Positions 11,422 to 23,054 of a stretch of DNA of 64,000 nt are shown one piece after another. Numbering within the stretch: position 1 is the first letter of the stretch; each line of letters opens with the position of its first letter. The stretch covers positions 186,001-250,000 of the forward strand of contig NBAY01000056.1 of assembly GCA_002794775.1 (NCBI GenBank). Reading direction: 5' to 3'. The DNA comes from Porodaedalea pini (taxonomy: Eukaryota > Basidiomycota > Agaricomycetes > Hymenochaetales > Hymenochaetaceae). The position numbers were made by a program, and so were the translations under genes. The notes beneath the pieces are model-generated. The model was not told the DNA's origin. It saw only the letters and a list, made by a program, of their open reading frames with translations, and ran no database searches.

Positions 11422-12515
11422 GCCAAAGCGCATGGCACTCACGTCGCGAAGCCCGTATCGCATGGGGGCCTAGACAAAGAATGTCCTGCGGAGTTCCGGC
11501 TCAGGGGAAGAAGAAGTGGCTAAAGGCAACAGTTAGCGGGATTAAAACAATATGGGTCGTTCTTGCAACTGCATACGGTGTACCCGCTGAATATATACTG
11601 TTCTTTCCATGAAAGTGCTCGGTTCAGTTCAGCTGAGACTTCTCAAATAATTGCCATTGCAAATCGTTGTAAGCCACATTGGTTTATCGTTCAGTCACCG
11701 TGCTGATCGCTAGCTCGGGCGCGACATCTTCCAAGCTATACTGTGCTATCTCGATCCGAATTTGCGCAAGATCAGAGCGGTCCTATTCATCCCGTTCATG
11801 CATGACGAGAACGGAAGGTACATCTTAGAAGTGGTCCACGGCACATTGTCCATGCTGCACGCTCATGGTCATCGGAGTTTGGAAGAGGAATTAGGTACCC
11901 AGCGCTCTCTGTGCGCTGATGAGATGCGGAATGACCGGTTCAATTTGGTTCTACTCTGCCCTACGGTCATGCTCTGCACCCGCCATCATGCCCAAATATC
12001 CCTTTTTTGTGGCGCATTCGCCGAGGCTCTTCACCGGGATCTACGGTCTATTCTCTCGTTCTCAAACACCTACACGCATCAGAACGAGGATTATTAACTC
12101 TTGCTTATGCTTGCTGAAGTTCAATGGTAGAGTGGAGCATCTTGTAGGTGTCCACGGCTTCCCCACCATGACGTTCCCTGTCGCGGGCAAACATGCCGCC
12201 CATGCTTTCGTATCCTGATCGTCTAGAAGCAAGGCACCGCGCCTCCGCACCGATCGAGGCACCCCGCGCCGTCCACAAAGCGTCAAGATTGATTTTAGAA
12301 GCATCAGCGATTCCGTTCTCATCCTCATTTCGCCCAAGATAGTCGAGTGTTGATATCGTGAACTTACACTTACGGCTTGCGGACACAGCGCGCAGGCAGA
12401 CGCCCTCGCCAACACAAGTATAAAAGCTGAATCCCCGCGATTACGTGCCGTACGGAAGGCCTGCTTCACTTTAGTACCCAGTCTGCCTCTGCGTGAGCCG
12501 CTCTCAAGTTCAGAG
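11422..12515. other. Intergenic, no supported gene
   Basis: Several reading frames of about 100 codons exist (for example 11762-12097), but none shows a domain, conserved composition or plausible splice continuation. Promoter sequence of the hydrophobin presumably occupies the last few hundred bases. Confidence 0.45.
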
Positions 12516-13026
12516 ATGCATATGCGCGTCACATACCTGCTACTCCTTCCCTTCCTCACCTCCGCTGCAGCTGCACCAGACGCAGCGAACAAGCCCAAGC
12601 CATCGGCGACGCCGACGCAGCCGCCGAAGCCACCGCCAAGCTCATCGTGCAGCAAGGAGCTCCTGTGCTGTCTGGAGGCATCTGGGCCAGCCTCCCTCGC
12701 CGCGGAGCTGCTCCTGGACCTCTTGCACATCGACCTCACGTCCGCAGAGAAGAGTGAGGAGGTGGGGCTGACGTGTAGCACATTGCAGAAGCGTGGATTG
12801 GGAGAATGGTAAGCAATCTGTCTTTTAAAACTGATGTGGATAGCACCAAGGCTCATGTTTTCTTTTTCGCAGTTCTGAGAAACCTATGTGTTGCGACAAG
12901 AGCTTCGGTAAGGCAGCCACAGTTATCACTGATGTCCTTGTTAGTGTATACATTTTCTTACTTTTCCCCTTGTTCTATTTAGAGTCGGGAATCATCGCAA
13001 TAGGATGCGAGGAAGTCAGCATCTGA
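12516..13026 (+). CDS. Class I hydrophobin
   Basis: Small secreted amphipathic protein that self-assembles at air-water interfaces of hyphae and fruit bodies. Three exons (12516-12808, 12873-12907, 12983-13026) give 123 residues. A signal peptide (MHMRVTYLLLLPFLTSAAAA) is followed by a Lys/Pro-rich linker of about 25 residues and then all eight cysteines in the pattern C-x5-CC-x34-C-x10-C-x5-CC-x12-C. This fits class I spacing. The fifth cysteine is created across the first splice junction, so the unspliced frame hides it. The C3-C4 loop contains a long Leu/Ala-rich segment. The Pro-rich linker before the first Cys is longer than in many hydrophobins. The gene looks intact. Confidence 0.92.
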
Positions 13027-13720
13027 TTTTGGTAGGGAGCCAGCGAGGACAAACCGGGGCTTTCGTCAACCCCCTATGCCTGTCCCTATCTATGCTGAAC
13101 TTTTCTTCCGTGTCCCCTTTCTGATATTGTGAATAGACAGTTCCATATAGCTCAGTGTTCGTCATTGTCGTTGTCTGACTTCTACCCTGTTCGCGCAGTC
13201 CGTTATATAACATCGTTGTCCCAAATGTTTGTAGTGATTCTCATCGTCAGTCGTAAAACACGTAAGTCGTTGTAACGATGCGTTCTTGAAATTGGCTGCG
13301 ACATAGAAAAGAAATTGATGGCATGCTCCCTGATCTCGCTCCTGGATTGATCACCCAGGAGCAATTGTTTCGTTATGGCAGCAAGCGCCCGTGTCGCGGC
13401 CCAATTTTCCCAGTCAGACAGTCCATCTTGAAGACAGACAATTGACTGTAACTGTCGGCTTGAGCTAAAGGAGACGACGGTCCCGTATAGCAGTAGTTTC
13501 TTAAGAATCAAGCCCAAGTTCGCAGGCATTATTCAAGCAAACCGGATACATCACGAAAACAAGACAAATATTACATTTGCATACATTTAATTGTAAGAAA
13601 TGAAATATGTAAATTATATGCAAGCCTTGTGGGTAATATTGTACGCCATTACACTGGTTGGTGCTTCTTACAAGGCTCGTAATAATTGTCAAAGCTCACA
13701 AGACTTATGGAGATTGTAAT
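13027..13720. other. AT-rich spacer, possibly old repeat
   Basis: No gene seen. Short words such as AAGCCTTGTGG recur here (near 13622) and at 15420-15600 on the far side of the HMG pseudogene, hinting that both are pieces of one decayed repeat. This is weak. Confidence 0.35.
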
Positions 13721-13729
13721 TCTCCATGA

Positions 13730-13992
13730 TTCTTGTCAGACATTACCAGAACTACAATCACATGTAATTACTTGGGACACCAAGAAGAAAATAGAAAAAG
13801 TAGCTTTTTGGTTTTCTTTTGCTCCTTTTTTTATTTTATAATATTTCCTTTCTTAACTGTTTCTCAAATTTCAGGTTTCTTAATTTCTCAGGTTTCATTC
13901 TTTTTCTTAGTGCTGTAGGTCTTGAACTCACGACCTCTCTCTTATAATTTGCTTAAGGATTTCAATATACCACTAAACCATTTATACTTAAA
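13730..13992 (-). repeat. tRNA-derived SINE-like element
   Basis: On the minus strand, TGGTTTAGTGGTATATTG (complement of 13963-13980) resembles a pol III A box. GGTCGTGAGTTCAAGACC (complement of 13918-13935) resembles a B box, with spacing close to a tRNA. Downstream on the minus strand is an A-rich tail-like region up to about 13800. It does not fold as a complete functional tRNA (no good acceptor stem), so a SINE head or tRNA relic is the better reading. The outer boundaries are approximate. Confidence 0.5.
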
Positions 13993-14091
13993 TGCAAGTG
14001 CAAGGCCAGTACACATGAACAATACGGATCTCATTCAGACCTGGACTTAGAAAACACGTCAAGATGTGACACATCGTTACACCTTGCTTGC

Positions 14092-15213
14092 TTCCACCAC
14101 CATCTTGCCACAAAATTTCTCCAGCGCCAGGCCGACCTGTCCAAGACGATCTCCCAGCAGTGGCACTCGCTCTCTGCAGAGGAACACAAATACTGGGACG
14201 ACCTTGCGAAGCAGCGCAAGAGGGAGCATGAAGAGATGTATCCTTGGTATGTCTATCAGCCCACACGCACTGTCAAGGAGAAAAAGGGCAAGGCAGAGTC
14301 GACGGCGGGTGGGCAGGTGAGGAAGAAGAAGGATGGGAAGAAGGAGCGTCGTGACCGTACCAGTCGAGCAGCCGTGTGCGCGGTTCCGGCGCGCGTGCCC
14401 GCAACAGTCCCTTGTGCTCCACCACCAGCACCACCAGCACCACGAACGTCTCCTCATCTGCATCGACCGCCGACTCGGAGGACTTCAGCGAGCTCGACTC
14501 ACTCTCCACCGACGGGTCTCTCTATTGTCCGTATGGCTATGCGAACTGCGGGTGCAGCAGCATGCGCGAAGTCGAGATGGCGGATCTCGCGGACTTCGAC
14601 ATGAGCGAATCGGAGGGATCGCAGGGCCAGGGTCACGGTCAGACGCTCTCGCTCCCGCTGAGCCTCTCGATGCCCTCGCTCTCCGGTGCATCTGGTTCTG
14701 GATCAGGAGCGAGCCTTGCGATCGACACGCCTCTCTCGAATCGGGCCCGCTCAGCACGTCTTCCTACTCGTACTCGCACGACGGTGGACATGGGCACGGA
14801 CACGGACACTTGCTTTCCGCGCAAATCCCGACTCAGACCGCCCAGAGCCTAGTTCCCGGACCGCTTAGCTTTGTCCTCCCGCAGAACCGCCGCTCGACGA
14901 GCGCACCGGGTGCACCGACGCCACCGACGATGCCAGCTGACCTCTACCCGCCTGCGCCTCCTACAATCAAGATCCCGAGGCTGCTTGAGACGGCGCCTGG
15001 TTCGAACAGTAGCTCGGCGGTTGGCTCACCTGCGACGCATGAGGGCAGCGAAGGCGTGCAGCAACGCAGATGGATGGCCACGGCCAGCAAAGACAAGGAG
15101 AGTTTGGTGGGATGAGCGGTTTCCAGTTCCTGAACTCGCATCCACAGTCCATGAGCTACGGTATGCCAGGGCAGGTTCCCGGTTTCTCGACTGCTGGCGG
15201 CGAGATGCAGGTG
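14092..15213 (+). pseudogene. HMG-box transcription factor relic
   Basis: Bases 14110-14260 encode the second half of an HMG box (QADLSKTISQQWHSLSAEEH, then KYWDDLAKQRKREHEEMYPW), the helix 2-3 region of MATA-HMG-like proteins. The first helix (RPPNAF..-type) is missing: upstream sequence gives no exon for it and is occupied by AT-rich DNA and the SINE. Downstream the Ser/Gly/His-rich tail is readable only by changing frame at least three times, near 14350-14400, 14750 and 15060, ending in a Met/Gln/Ser-rich segment (GMSGFQFLNSHPQSMSYG). 5' truncation plus multiple frame breaks indicate a pseudogene. Confidence 0.75.
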
Positions 15214-15691
15214 TGTTTTTTCTGCTTTTCGTAGTAGCGCATCTCGATGTCTGATCATTTCTTGTTGATCGTAAAGCATAACTCCGTGTTTCGGGTCTAC
15301 GAGGAACAGGTGCCCATCACCGCTAAGCCTCGCCCTCGCGCGCTCATAATAATAATATTGTTGCTTAAGACTCGTCATGCCCTTCTGTGCAAATGTATTC
15401 AAATCCAAATAATTTTATTGTGCATATAATTAATTATAAAGTGCATAAAGTACTTGTACAAGCCTACAATTAAGTTGAGAGCCTTGTTATATGATTACAT
15501 TGAGTTGCAGTGCTTGTGGATAGCTACATTCAAATGAAAGCCTTGTGGTTGCTTGTCAGTGCTTGTAATCACATATACTATGATATAGGCAGTGCTGATC
15601 CTTGCCTAATGCGTGTCAGAACTAAATGTCACTACCAGCCGCGGATAGTTTTCGTGATGTAGTGATTCTGATTAGCAAGGGAGAGAAAGAG
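15214..15691. other. AT-rich spacer before CACTA element
   Basis: Holds repeated short words (CTTGTGG, GTGCTTGT, CTTGTAATCAC) but no gene. It may be related to 13540-13740. Confidence 0.35.
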
Positions 15692-15694
15692 ATT

Positions 15695-15720
15695 CACTGC
15701 GTTTCAGAGGGTGTTAATAC
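15695..15720 (+). repeat. Left terminal inverted repeat of CACTA element
   Basis: Begins CACTGCGTTTCAG, preceded by ATT. It matches the inverted right end except for a three-base block. Confidence 0.92.
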
Positions 15721-16132
15721 ACCCGCGCGTAGCCGGTATTAACTAATCTATACAAATGTACACAGAAAAGCGGTATAGGTTAGCAAAAAAAAATTGTATA
15801 GGCTTGAATAACTTACTTAAACAAATATAATTTATTTTGGCTAGATGAGCTAGCCAAAATGTCTGTTTAGTTGTGTGTAGTTACGTTACAATTTTGTGTA
15901 GTTTACTTGCCCTGTATAGGCAAGGTAATCAGATCGTCTAGGTCCGTGTAGCTGACATAATCCGAAGTAGTTATTAACGTAAGTGGGGTAGATAAGATTA
16001 GGATTTACCTTTGCGTAGATCGGCCTCGGGACGACGCGTTCGACTTAGACGCGACGCGCAGCTCCGCGCAGCATATAGACGCCTTGCACCTTGACTCACA
16101 CCACGACATCGCTCGTGGCTTCTCACTCAAAC

Positions 16133-19100
16133 ATGGCACGCAGCAAGACTAAAACCAACAAAACCAACAGCAACAACAACAGCAAAAGCAACGAAAAGAG
16201 CAAGTACAAGTACCAGCAAAGAACCAAGCTATGCAAGTGTCGGACTTGCCTGAGCGACACGAACGACAAGGGACGTATGCAGCCGGTGTATACGTTCCTT
16301 CGGCATTCCAAGCGCGATCTCAACTCAGCAAGCTCGGAGCCAGCAAGATTCGATTCAAGATACGCCGCTCAGCCTTTCAGTGCACCAACACGAGCGTCAG
16401 CGCCAGTGCAACAGCAACAGCAGCAACTGCAAGACGCAGCCGCAGCCGCAGTCGCAGCCGCAGTTGGAGCCTCTACTGCACCGGGTGCGAACGAGCCTAC
16501 TTTCATCTACGAAGACGATGGCGACGGGGGAGCGTTCGGCGAATGGGGCGGGATGGACAGTCAGAGCGAAGGGGACGGCGCGTTTGCGAGCGATGAGGGA
16601 GAAGTGCGGGGACAGGACGTAGAGATGCAGGATGAGGCTCATTACGAACCCCCAGGTGCGTGTCATTATTCTATTCACTTCGCAGGACACTGACGGATGA
16701 TGTCTGTACATGGCACGCTATTACGATGATTATTCATGTATGCAGCCGTTCGAGGAGCCGAAAGACCGCCGCTCGAGCGCTTCCACGACATTCCTGATTA
16801 TATTGCACGTCCTACATACATCTTCAACATTCCAGACAAGCCGCAGACTCTAGAGCGCGTTATCAAATTTTCGGACAGTACTTTTTTCTGGCGGATAATC
16901 TTGTTGCTTGTAACTTGGCTCCACCTGGTTTATCATCTGCCACACCGAGCATGCAACCTCACCCTTCGAGTCCTCAAGCACGTCTTCTCCCTTCTCGATG
17001 TCTGGCCGGCTGGCTCGTCTCCTATCATTACATTAGGCTCAGCATTCCACAAGTTAAATCTTGACGACAAGTTCCTCATCTTGCCACTGTGCCCTGGCTG
17101 TCGGCGCGTCTTTTCTCATGATTCCCCTGAAGCCTCTGAATGTCCGGACTGCTTAACTTCTCTATTCGAGCGAAGAACTCCTACAGAAGACGCAAAAATG
17201 AAGCTAAAATACCCCTTTGACCCGATCTCACGGCAAATGGCAGAGCTAGTCATGCAGCCTGGTATGGAGGATCTACTGGACTCCTGGAGAAACAATAAAC
17301 ACAAGGACGGCGAATACCGTGACATCAGCGACGGAGCGGTCTGGAATACTATCAATTCCCCGAATGACAAGATCTTCTTCGACCGTAGTCCCGATCGCGA
17401 CGACAAGAATGAGCTCCGCATCGGACTAGTGCTCGGGTATGACGGGTGAGTCTCGGTCTTCGCTTTAATGCATCATCAAGCTGCAGGTAACGGCGAGATG
17501 TTGAGCATGTTGAGCGGCGTCGGCTCAGACGCTTTACTAACGATATCAAAGCTTTACCTTCACACAGAGCAAAAGCGGCAGGACCCATAGCTCGGACGCC
17601 CTGTCATTCAGCATCGCTAACCTGCCGATCCAGCTGAGGTGAGCTTGTCTTTCTTGTACGACGCGCCGCCTCTCTCAATCTCTTGTATCTTACTTAGATA
17701 TCGGCCACGTTACCTTTTCCTCTGCGGCATTTCTCCAGGACCGAAGGGCCCTGATGCCGAACAAACCCAATATCTTCTTGAACCGGTTGTAGACGATCTC
17801 ATCCGCTTGTACGAGGACGGCATCGTGGTCAACACGCCACGTTTCCCAGCAGGTATGTTATTATAATTAATACTTTATTGACTGAATATATGCATATCCA
17901 GTACACGGTACAGGTCATCTCGTCCGCGTCGCGGTCGTTGCAGCAAGCATAGATCATGCTGCACTCTGTAAGCTCTGCCATGCGGCGAGCCATGCTCACC
18001 TAACAGCTTTCTGTACGAGATGCGAAGCTCGACTAGAGATCCTGAAGACAGCCGATGGATTAAAGGACGGTACGATATACTTTAATAATTAATAATAGTC
18101 ACTGATTCACTTTATTAAGTATCTACACCGCGTACTGGAGCAAAAAATCGCAAGCTCGCGTTTGAGTACCGCGAGCTAACTGACGACGAGGAGAAACAGG
18201 AGTTTTATGACGAGAATGGCGTCGGGTACACGGAGCTCGCTAGACTCCCTTATTTTGATACCGTCCGTATGGCGGTAGTTGATCCAATGCATAATATTCT
18301 GCTAGGTTCGCATTTCCCCTCTCTCTCTTTTTTTTACTTCAAACTCGTCTATTTATTCTGTCAGGCATTATGAAGTCGCAATGGCACGACTCCTGGATCA
18401 AGACAGACGCGCTCCGTAAACGAACGCAGCCTTACCTGGTCCAGCGTGAGCTGGACCTTTTGAATACTTATCTTAAAGAGGTACGTTATAGTAAAATAAA
18501 TAACAAATAAATAACAAATCCTTTCTATTTCCATCTAGTTCGAGATGCCATCATGGGTTGGACGACTGCCATCGAATGTTGGCTATCCCGCGGCCGGTTC
18601 CCTTAGCGCAGATGAGTACAAGTGCATGGCACTTGTATATCTGCCAGTTATCGTAAGTTCGTCTCGAGCTCCTGGGATAAGACGATTGGGACTCACTATT
18701 TCTGAGGTACCTTTCGTCTGGGCCGAATGGCAACCGCTCGCCGCTGAGGAGCACCGGAAAGCACACAGGAGATGGGAGAAGAGCGCCGCCGACAAGCCCG
18801 AGCCAAAGATTCGCATGCACGAAGACGATGCGGAGAATTTCCTCAAGTTATCAGCGGCTCTCAAGATACTCCTTGGACGCTCGGTTCGAGAGCCCGATCT
18901 CAAACGAGCGAAGACTCTCCTGGATGAATACTTACAAGGATACCTGAAGGTGAGTTCTCTGATTCAACAAACAGATACTATAATCTAAAATAATTAATAG
19001 ATCCACCCCGAGGACGTCAAGCCAAATTTCCATTATATTGTCCACATGCTCGACCAAATCCGCGACTACGGGCCCGTCTATGGCTTCTGGACATTCACCT

Positions 19101-20162
19101 TCGAGAGGCTTAACAAGACCCTCAAGAGCTTCAAGACGAACAATCACGGAGGAGGAGAGATCGAGGTCTCCTTCTTCCGTGAGTTCCAGAGGGACGTTCG
19201 CCTTCGGGAGCTCGTCACATTCATATCCCGCGCGGACGCTGAGACCATCGGTAGAGGAGCAGGGGAAACGGCGTGTCTCCTATTGGAGACCGATAGCGAT
19301 AATCGAGGGACCGTAGCTTCGTTATGCCGGGAGATTGATGAGGCAGCAGAAGACGGTCTCTTTTTTTATTTTTATTTTATTTTAAAATTTACTCTCAAGC
19401 TTTTATTAACCATTAAATTTTTAGTTGGGAAGCGTTTCAGCCCCGGCCCAGGCTCCGTCGACCAGCTCACTAACGCTCTGCAGAGGAGCTTGGTCCATTT
19501 TTACAGAAAACATCACAGTTATGCGAACGTTTGCGCTCGTAATGCCGTACTCCCCCCGAATCCCGCAAGCCCACCGAACTTTTTGCTCGACCGTGTGGAG
19601 TACCTGAAATACCTGGTACTCGATGGGAGACGAATCGTCCCATCCTCTGACATATATCATGCGCCGAACTCAATTATCCAGGCCCAACATAATGGAAAAA
19701 AACTTGTCGGCCAAGTCGTGCGCCTCCTCAAACACTCACAACGGCTTATCGAAGGAAGCACTACCCTACTACATGTTCGCTGGTTTTTTCCGCTCGAACC
19801 TGGTGTTCTTAACACCGTAATATGGGACTCATAGTACGTTATATGATTTCGAACATTTTCTTTCGGAACTCCGAATCACTCGTCTCGTTTTTAGCCCCGA
19901 ACTCGAAGAAGGCTTCTTCGAGTTCGACTCCTATCTCAACGACGGGTTGCCAACTCTCATTCTTCCCGACCAGATCATCTCCCAGGCTTGCCGCGTCAGG
20001 ATAGCATACCGGCAGCCTCGCGAATCGGCTGATATCGACGAAGCCGATGATGAGGAGGCGCGTAAAATTTGGGTAACAATTGGTTTAACCAAGGTAAAGT
20101 ATTTATTTCCGTCAATTTATCTACTGACAACGGTTTTATCACAGGATGTACTTACTGTTTAA
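16133..20162 (+). CDS. Tnp2-family transposase of the CACTA element
   Basis: Catalyses excision and integration of the element. Start chosen at the ATG of MARSKTKTNK, a basic N-terminus rich in Asn/Lys followed by a Cys-containing segment, then Gln/Ala-rich and acidic low complexity. About a dozen exons join in frame; the first ends at 16655 and the second runs 16746-17446. Family landmarks are a Cys pair region CPGCRRVFSH..CPDC, the strand LVLGYDGFTFTQSKSG created by splicing near 17447-17553, YRPRYLFLCGISPGPKGP, a zinc-ribbon-like CKLCHAASHAHLTAFCTRC, the VVDPMHNILLG motif (about 18270-18305) holding a catalytic Asp, and PVYGFWTFTFERLNKTLKSF (about 19073-19130). It terminates at 20160-20162. 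No internal stop remains after splicing. Confidence 0.85.
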
Positions 20163-20641
20163 TGAATAGAAAGCTTTCTGTGAGTGATCCACATTTTTAT
20201 AACTTAATTATATTTTATTTGCATTCTATTGACTGTTACATGCTTTCTAGCGCGGTATATCGTTGTTAGGGAGAGTCAGTCCATCACTGAGGTGAGCCTT
20301 TTAGTGATTAATAAGTGAGCTATAAGTTGCAGCGGGGAAAACGAGTCCATAAGCGCGCGTAGAGGTTCTGGTCAGCCGTGAGGTACGTGATTGAGAGAGA
20401 TTGAAGGACGAAATGAGCTGATAACAGTGCAAGAACGAGCAAATGCCCAGCGGAAGACGGCGGTGACATCGTGCGGAGAGCGTACGTACTCAAGCTCCGA
20501 CTCGAAGGCGGAAGCAGCATTGTTAGGAGAGGAGATTGATGAGCTGTTCGGGGTAGCGGCGAGCGACGACAGGAAGAGTGAGATGATTTTGCGCTGCATA
20601 GCAGATGCAGAACCAGAAGAAGCGGCGAGCGAGTGAGATAG

Positions 20642-22240
20642 TCAAAGCGAGTCGAGGTCGAGGTCGTCCGGGTTCGATTGCGCCAGCCTTCGCCGGGCAG
20701 CTTTCTTGCGATCCGGGTCATCTTCCTTCCAGTCGTCGTCGACCATGAATGGCCAGACGCGTTTCTTGCAGGGCGGTATGCCGACCTTCGTATTGCCGAG
20801 GTTGATTCGCCTGGCCATAGCACGCGGGGTCTCTTCTTTCTCTTCCAGTTCTCTGACCATCAGAGTATCCAGACGCTCGTAAATCGTGCTTAACTTGATT
20901 GCTTCGGTGAGTAGAGTATTCTAATTCTATGATCGATGAACTCACTTTTACTGAGCGGAACGCCGGCTTTTTCTCCTCCCAGACCTTCACTTTCGCGCGT
21001 CGCTCTCCCTCCGTGAGCGCGGCATGCGTGGCGAGTATGATACGATGGTCCGCCCTCGCTGCCTTGACCCTCTCCTCTCTCATCGCGACCCTGGCATCCT
21101 CATCCTCGTCCTCTTCAGCTGGTGCGTCCGAGACATTATCGGAGTCAAGCTCACTAGCGAGCTCTGTCATACAGTCGGACTGGAAAATCTCCAGCGGCAG
21201 CGCGACTCCGTACTCGGCCTGGTACGCTGTCGCCTGCCTCTTCCGCTGCTCCTTTGTCTAGGCAGAAAGGTAAGTAAATGTCCTTCGAAAGGACCGGAGA
21301 CGACCTTTCCATACTCACATGGCGCCGGCGAAGGTGCCTCCTGTTCTTTTGCATAGATTTCTTGTTTTTTTTTTTCTTCACAGGGTCCATTGCCTTCTGG
21401 AACGCACGTCTCTGGTTATCGTAGGTTGTTCCCGCAAAATTAACGCAGTCGTCTCGCTTGAATGGCACACCGTCGCATACGAAATGGCCCGTGGCCGGAT
21501 CGGTCTTGATAGAATGATGTCAATATCACGCAGGATGTCGAGACAGATCGAGCCGTTCAAGTACGTACCTCATATTCTTGAAGAACAAGATCAACCGCGC
21601 GGCTGATAAAATCTTGATTTGTAGAGTCCCCTGCCGGAAATTCATAGTTCGGGATGTAGCCCTGCTCATCTGCTGGCAGGGCTTCGTTGTCTTCTTCTTC
21701 TGCAACTCCTTCACCCCGTTTCGCGAGTGCCTTCATCACTCGCCTGGTTTTTCTCTAACAAAAACCAATTAGCATATAAGCAGGTCAAAAAAAAAGGGTA
21801 CGCACCATCAGTTCATCGCGCACCCCTTTTTGCGCTGACGACATGTCTCGCACGCGGCCTTTCGACAAACGAGCGCGCTTTTTGCGCCGTCCACTGTCGT
21901 CGTCGTCGTCATCGTCGCCCTCGTCGTCTGCATCGCTATCCTCGCCCCCATTCCGCCATGTCAGCACATTCACCCGGGTCTCAACTCGGTCGAGTCGCGC
22001 TACGAGCTGTTGAAGCGCAGGTTCAGCTAAAGGAGCTGCTTGATGTACGGGCGAAGAGGGTTGAGCGAGTAAGCGAGGGTCGATGACAGGGCCATCAGAT
22101 GACGGCGGCAAGGACGACCCGGTTCCCGAACTGCTCGTTTGCTGCGACTGGGGCGTTTGCGGCTGCGCGACTTGCTGCGCCTTCCACGTACTGTAGTACG
22201 CTAGGAACGCCGGGTCGAAAATGCCGGTTTGCTGGTCCAT
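20642..22240 (-). CDS. Second CACTA-encoded protein, acidic, coiled-coil (TnpA-like role inferred)
   Basis: Multi-exon gene convergent with the transposase. From the ATG at 22240: a Gln/Ser/Pro-rich start (MDQQTGIFDPAFLAYYSTWK), a short leucine heptad segment (LQQLVARLDRVETRVN), a run of Asp/Glu, and a basic nuclear-localisation-like RRKKRARLSKGR. Later exons give an acidic segment, FVCDGVPFKRDDCVNFAG, a Lys-rich tract, and a Glu/Arg-rich C-terminus ending DDLDLDSL. The exon joins near 21780 and 21560 keep frame; those between 20900 and 21400 are approximate. Position and composition suit the accessory DNA-binding protein that CACTA elements often carry, but there is no recognised domain. Confidence 0.65.
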
Positions 22241-22620
22241 AGCGCACGGGGGGGTCGACGCGATGCAGTACGCGTCGCTGAAGCGCGCGCTTTCGCTTAG
22301 CACAGTAGTCACGAGACCGTGTTGTATTAGTAACATTTCCTAATATAGCTCAAAAACCGTCCCCAAATCGGATCTGAAAAGTTTTAAGCAGTATCCTAGC
22401 ATATACATACACAAGTAATTTAGGCCACCTAAACAAATCTATGCAAAATTTTGTAGGTATAATATTTGAATCTAGACAGATACATGTATTAACTCAATTA
22501 AACAGCTTGTGCTAACCCTCCCGGGTCAGACTCCTAACTTCTAGACACCATCTGTCTAGATAAGCAAAAAATTCCTGTCTAGGCACGTGTACCTTATGTA
22601 GCACGCGCCTAGACAGGACT

Positions 22621-22646
22621 GTATTAACACCCTTCAAAACGCAGTG
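22621..22646 (-). repeat. Right terminal inverted repeat of CACTA element
   Basis: On the minus strand begins CACTGCGTTTTGA, followed on the + strand by the ATT target duplication. Confidence 0.92.
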
Positions 22647-22649
22647 ATT

Positions 22650-23054
22650 ATTCATCTGCAGAAGCTTACTTAGTATCACGTTGGTTCCTTTATAGATACG
22701 CAGGATATCATCTTTGATGTATTTCTTTTTGAGACACTGAGGCACTTCACTGAGGCTCAGAGTCCAGACTGGTGGGTGTTCAACTGAAACGAGTGTGACA
22801 AAGTGACAATTAATGGCAGGGTAAGGACGTGACCCCCGCGTCAACAAGTCGACGGCTCGACGCGCTCTCGTCTTCCGACATCATGTTCAGACCTCCATGC
22901 GTTTCGATCAGCTACCGCCTTACGCCAGAAGAATACTCACAGTATGTCTGGCGTGCTCGATATTCGGATGCTTTCTCTATGCCGCCTCGTATATCAGGCC
23001 GTCGCTGTCGCCGACGGTGAGTTACCTTTTTTCACATATTTTTTCGTGCACGAC
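22650..23054. other. Upstream region of GH16 gene
   Basis: No independent gene seen. It may hold the promoter and possibly a short first exon of the GH16 gene: an alternative upstream ATG at 22979 could splice through a GT near 23021. Confidence 0.4.

Larger units (their letters stand above)
15695..22646 (+). mobile_element. Complete CACTA (EnSpm-type) DNA transposon
   Basis: The ends at 15695-15720 and 22621-22646 are inverted repeats of 26 bp with three adjacent mismatches; both start CACTGCGTTT and finish AGGGTGTTAATAC. A 3-bp target duplication ATT flanks them (15692-15694 and 22647-22649), as expected for this superfamily. Inside lie a Tnp2-type transposase on + and a second, convergent acidic protein on -. 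About 430 bp of AT-rich subterminal DNA on the left and about 400 bp on the right contain no gene and probably hold transposase-binding sites. No frame break was found in the transposase, so the element may be autonomous. Confidence 0.92.

Noticed and set aside
12062..12856. 264-codon minus-strand frame
   Set aside because: Its high-GC part is the antisense of the hydrophobin exon; no domain.
13918..13980. Functional tRNA gene
   Set aside because: Box A/B-like motifs are present, but a proper acceptor stem and anticodon arm could not be drawn; a SINE or relic is likelier.
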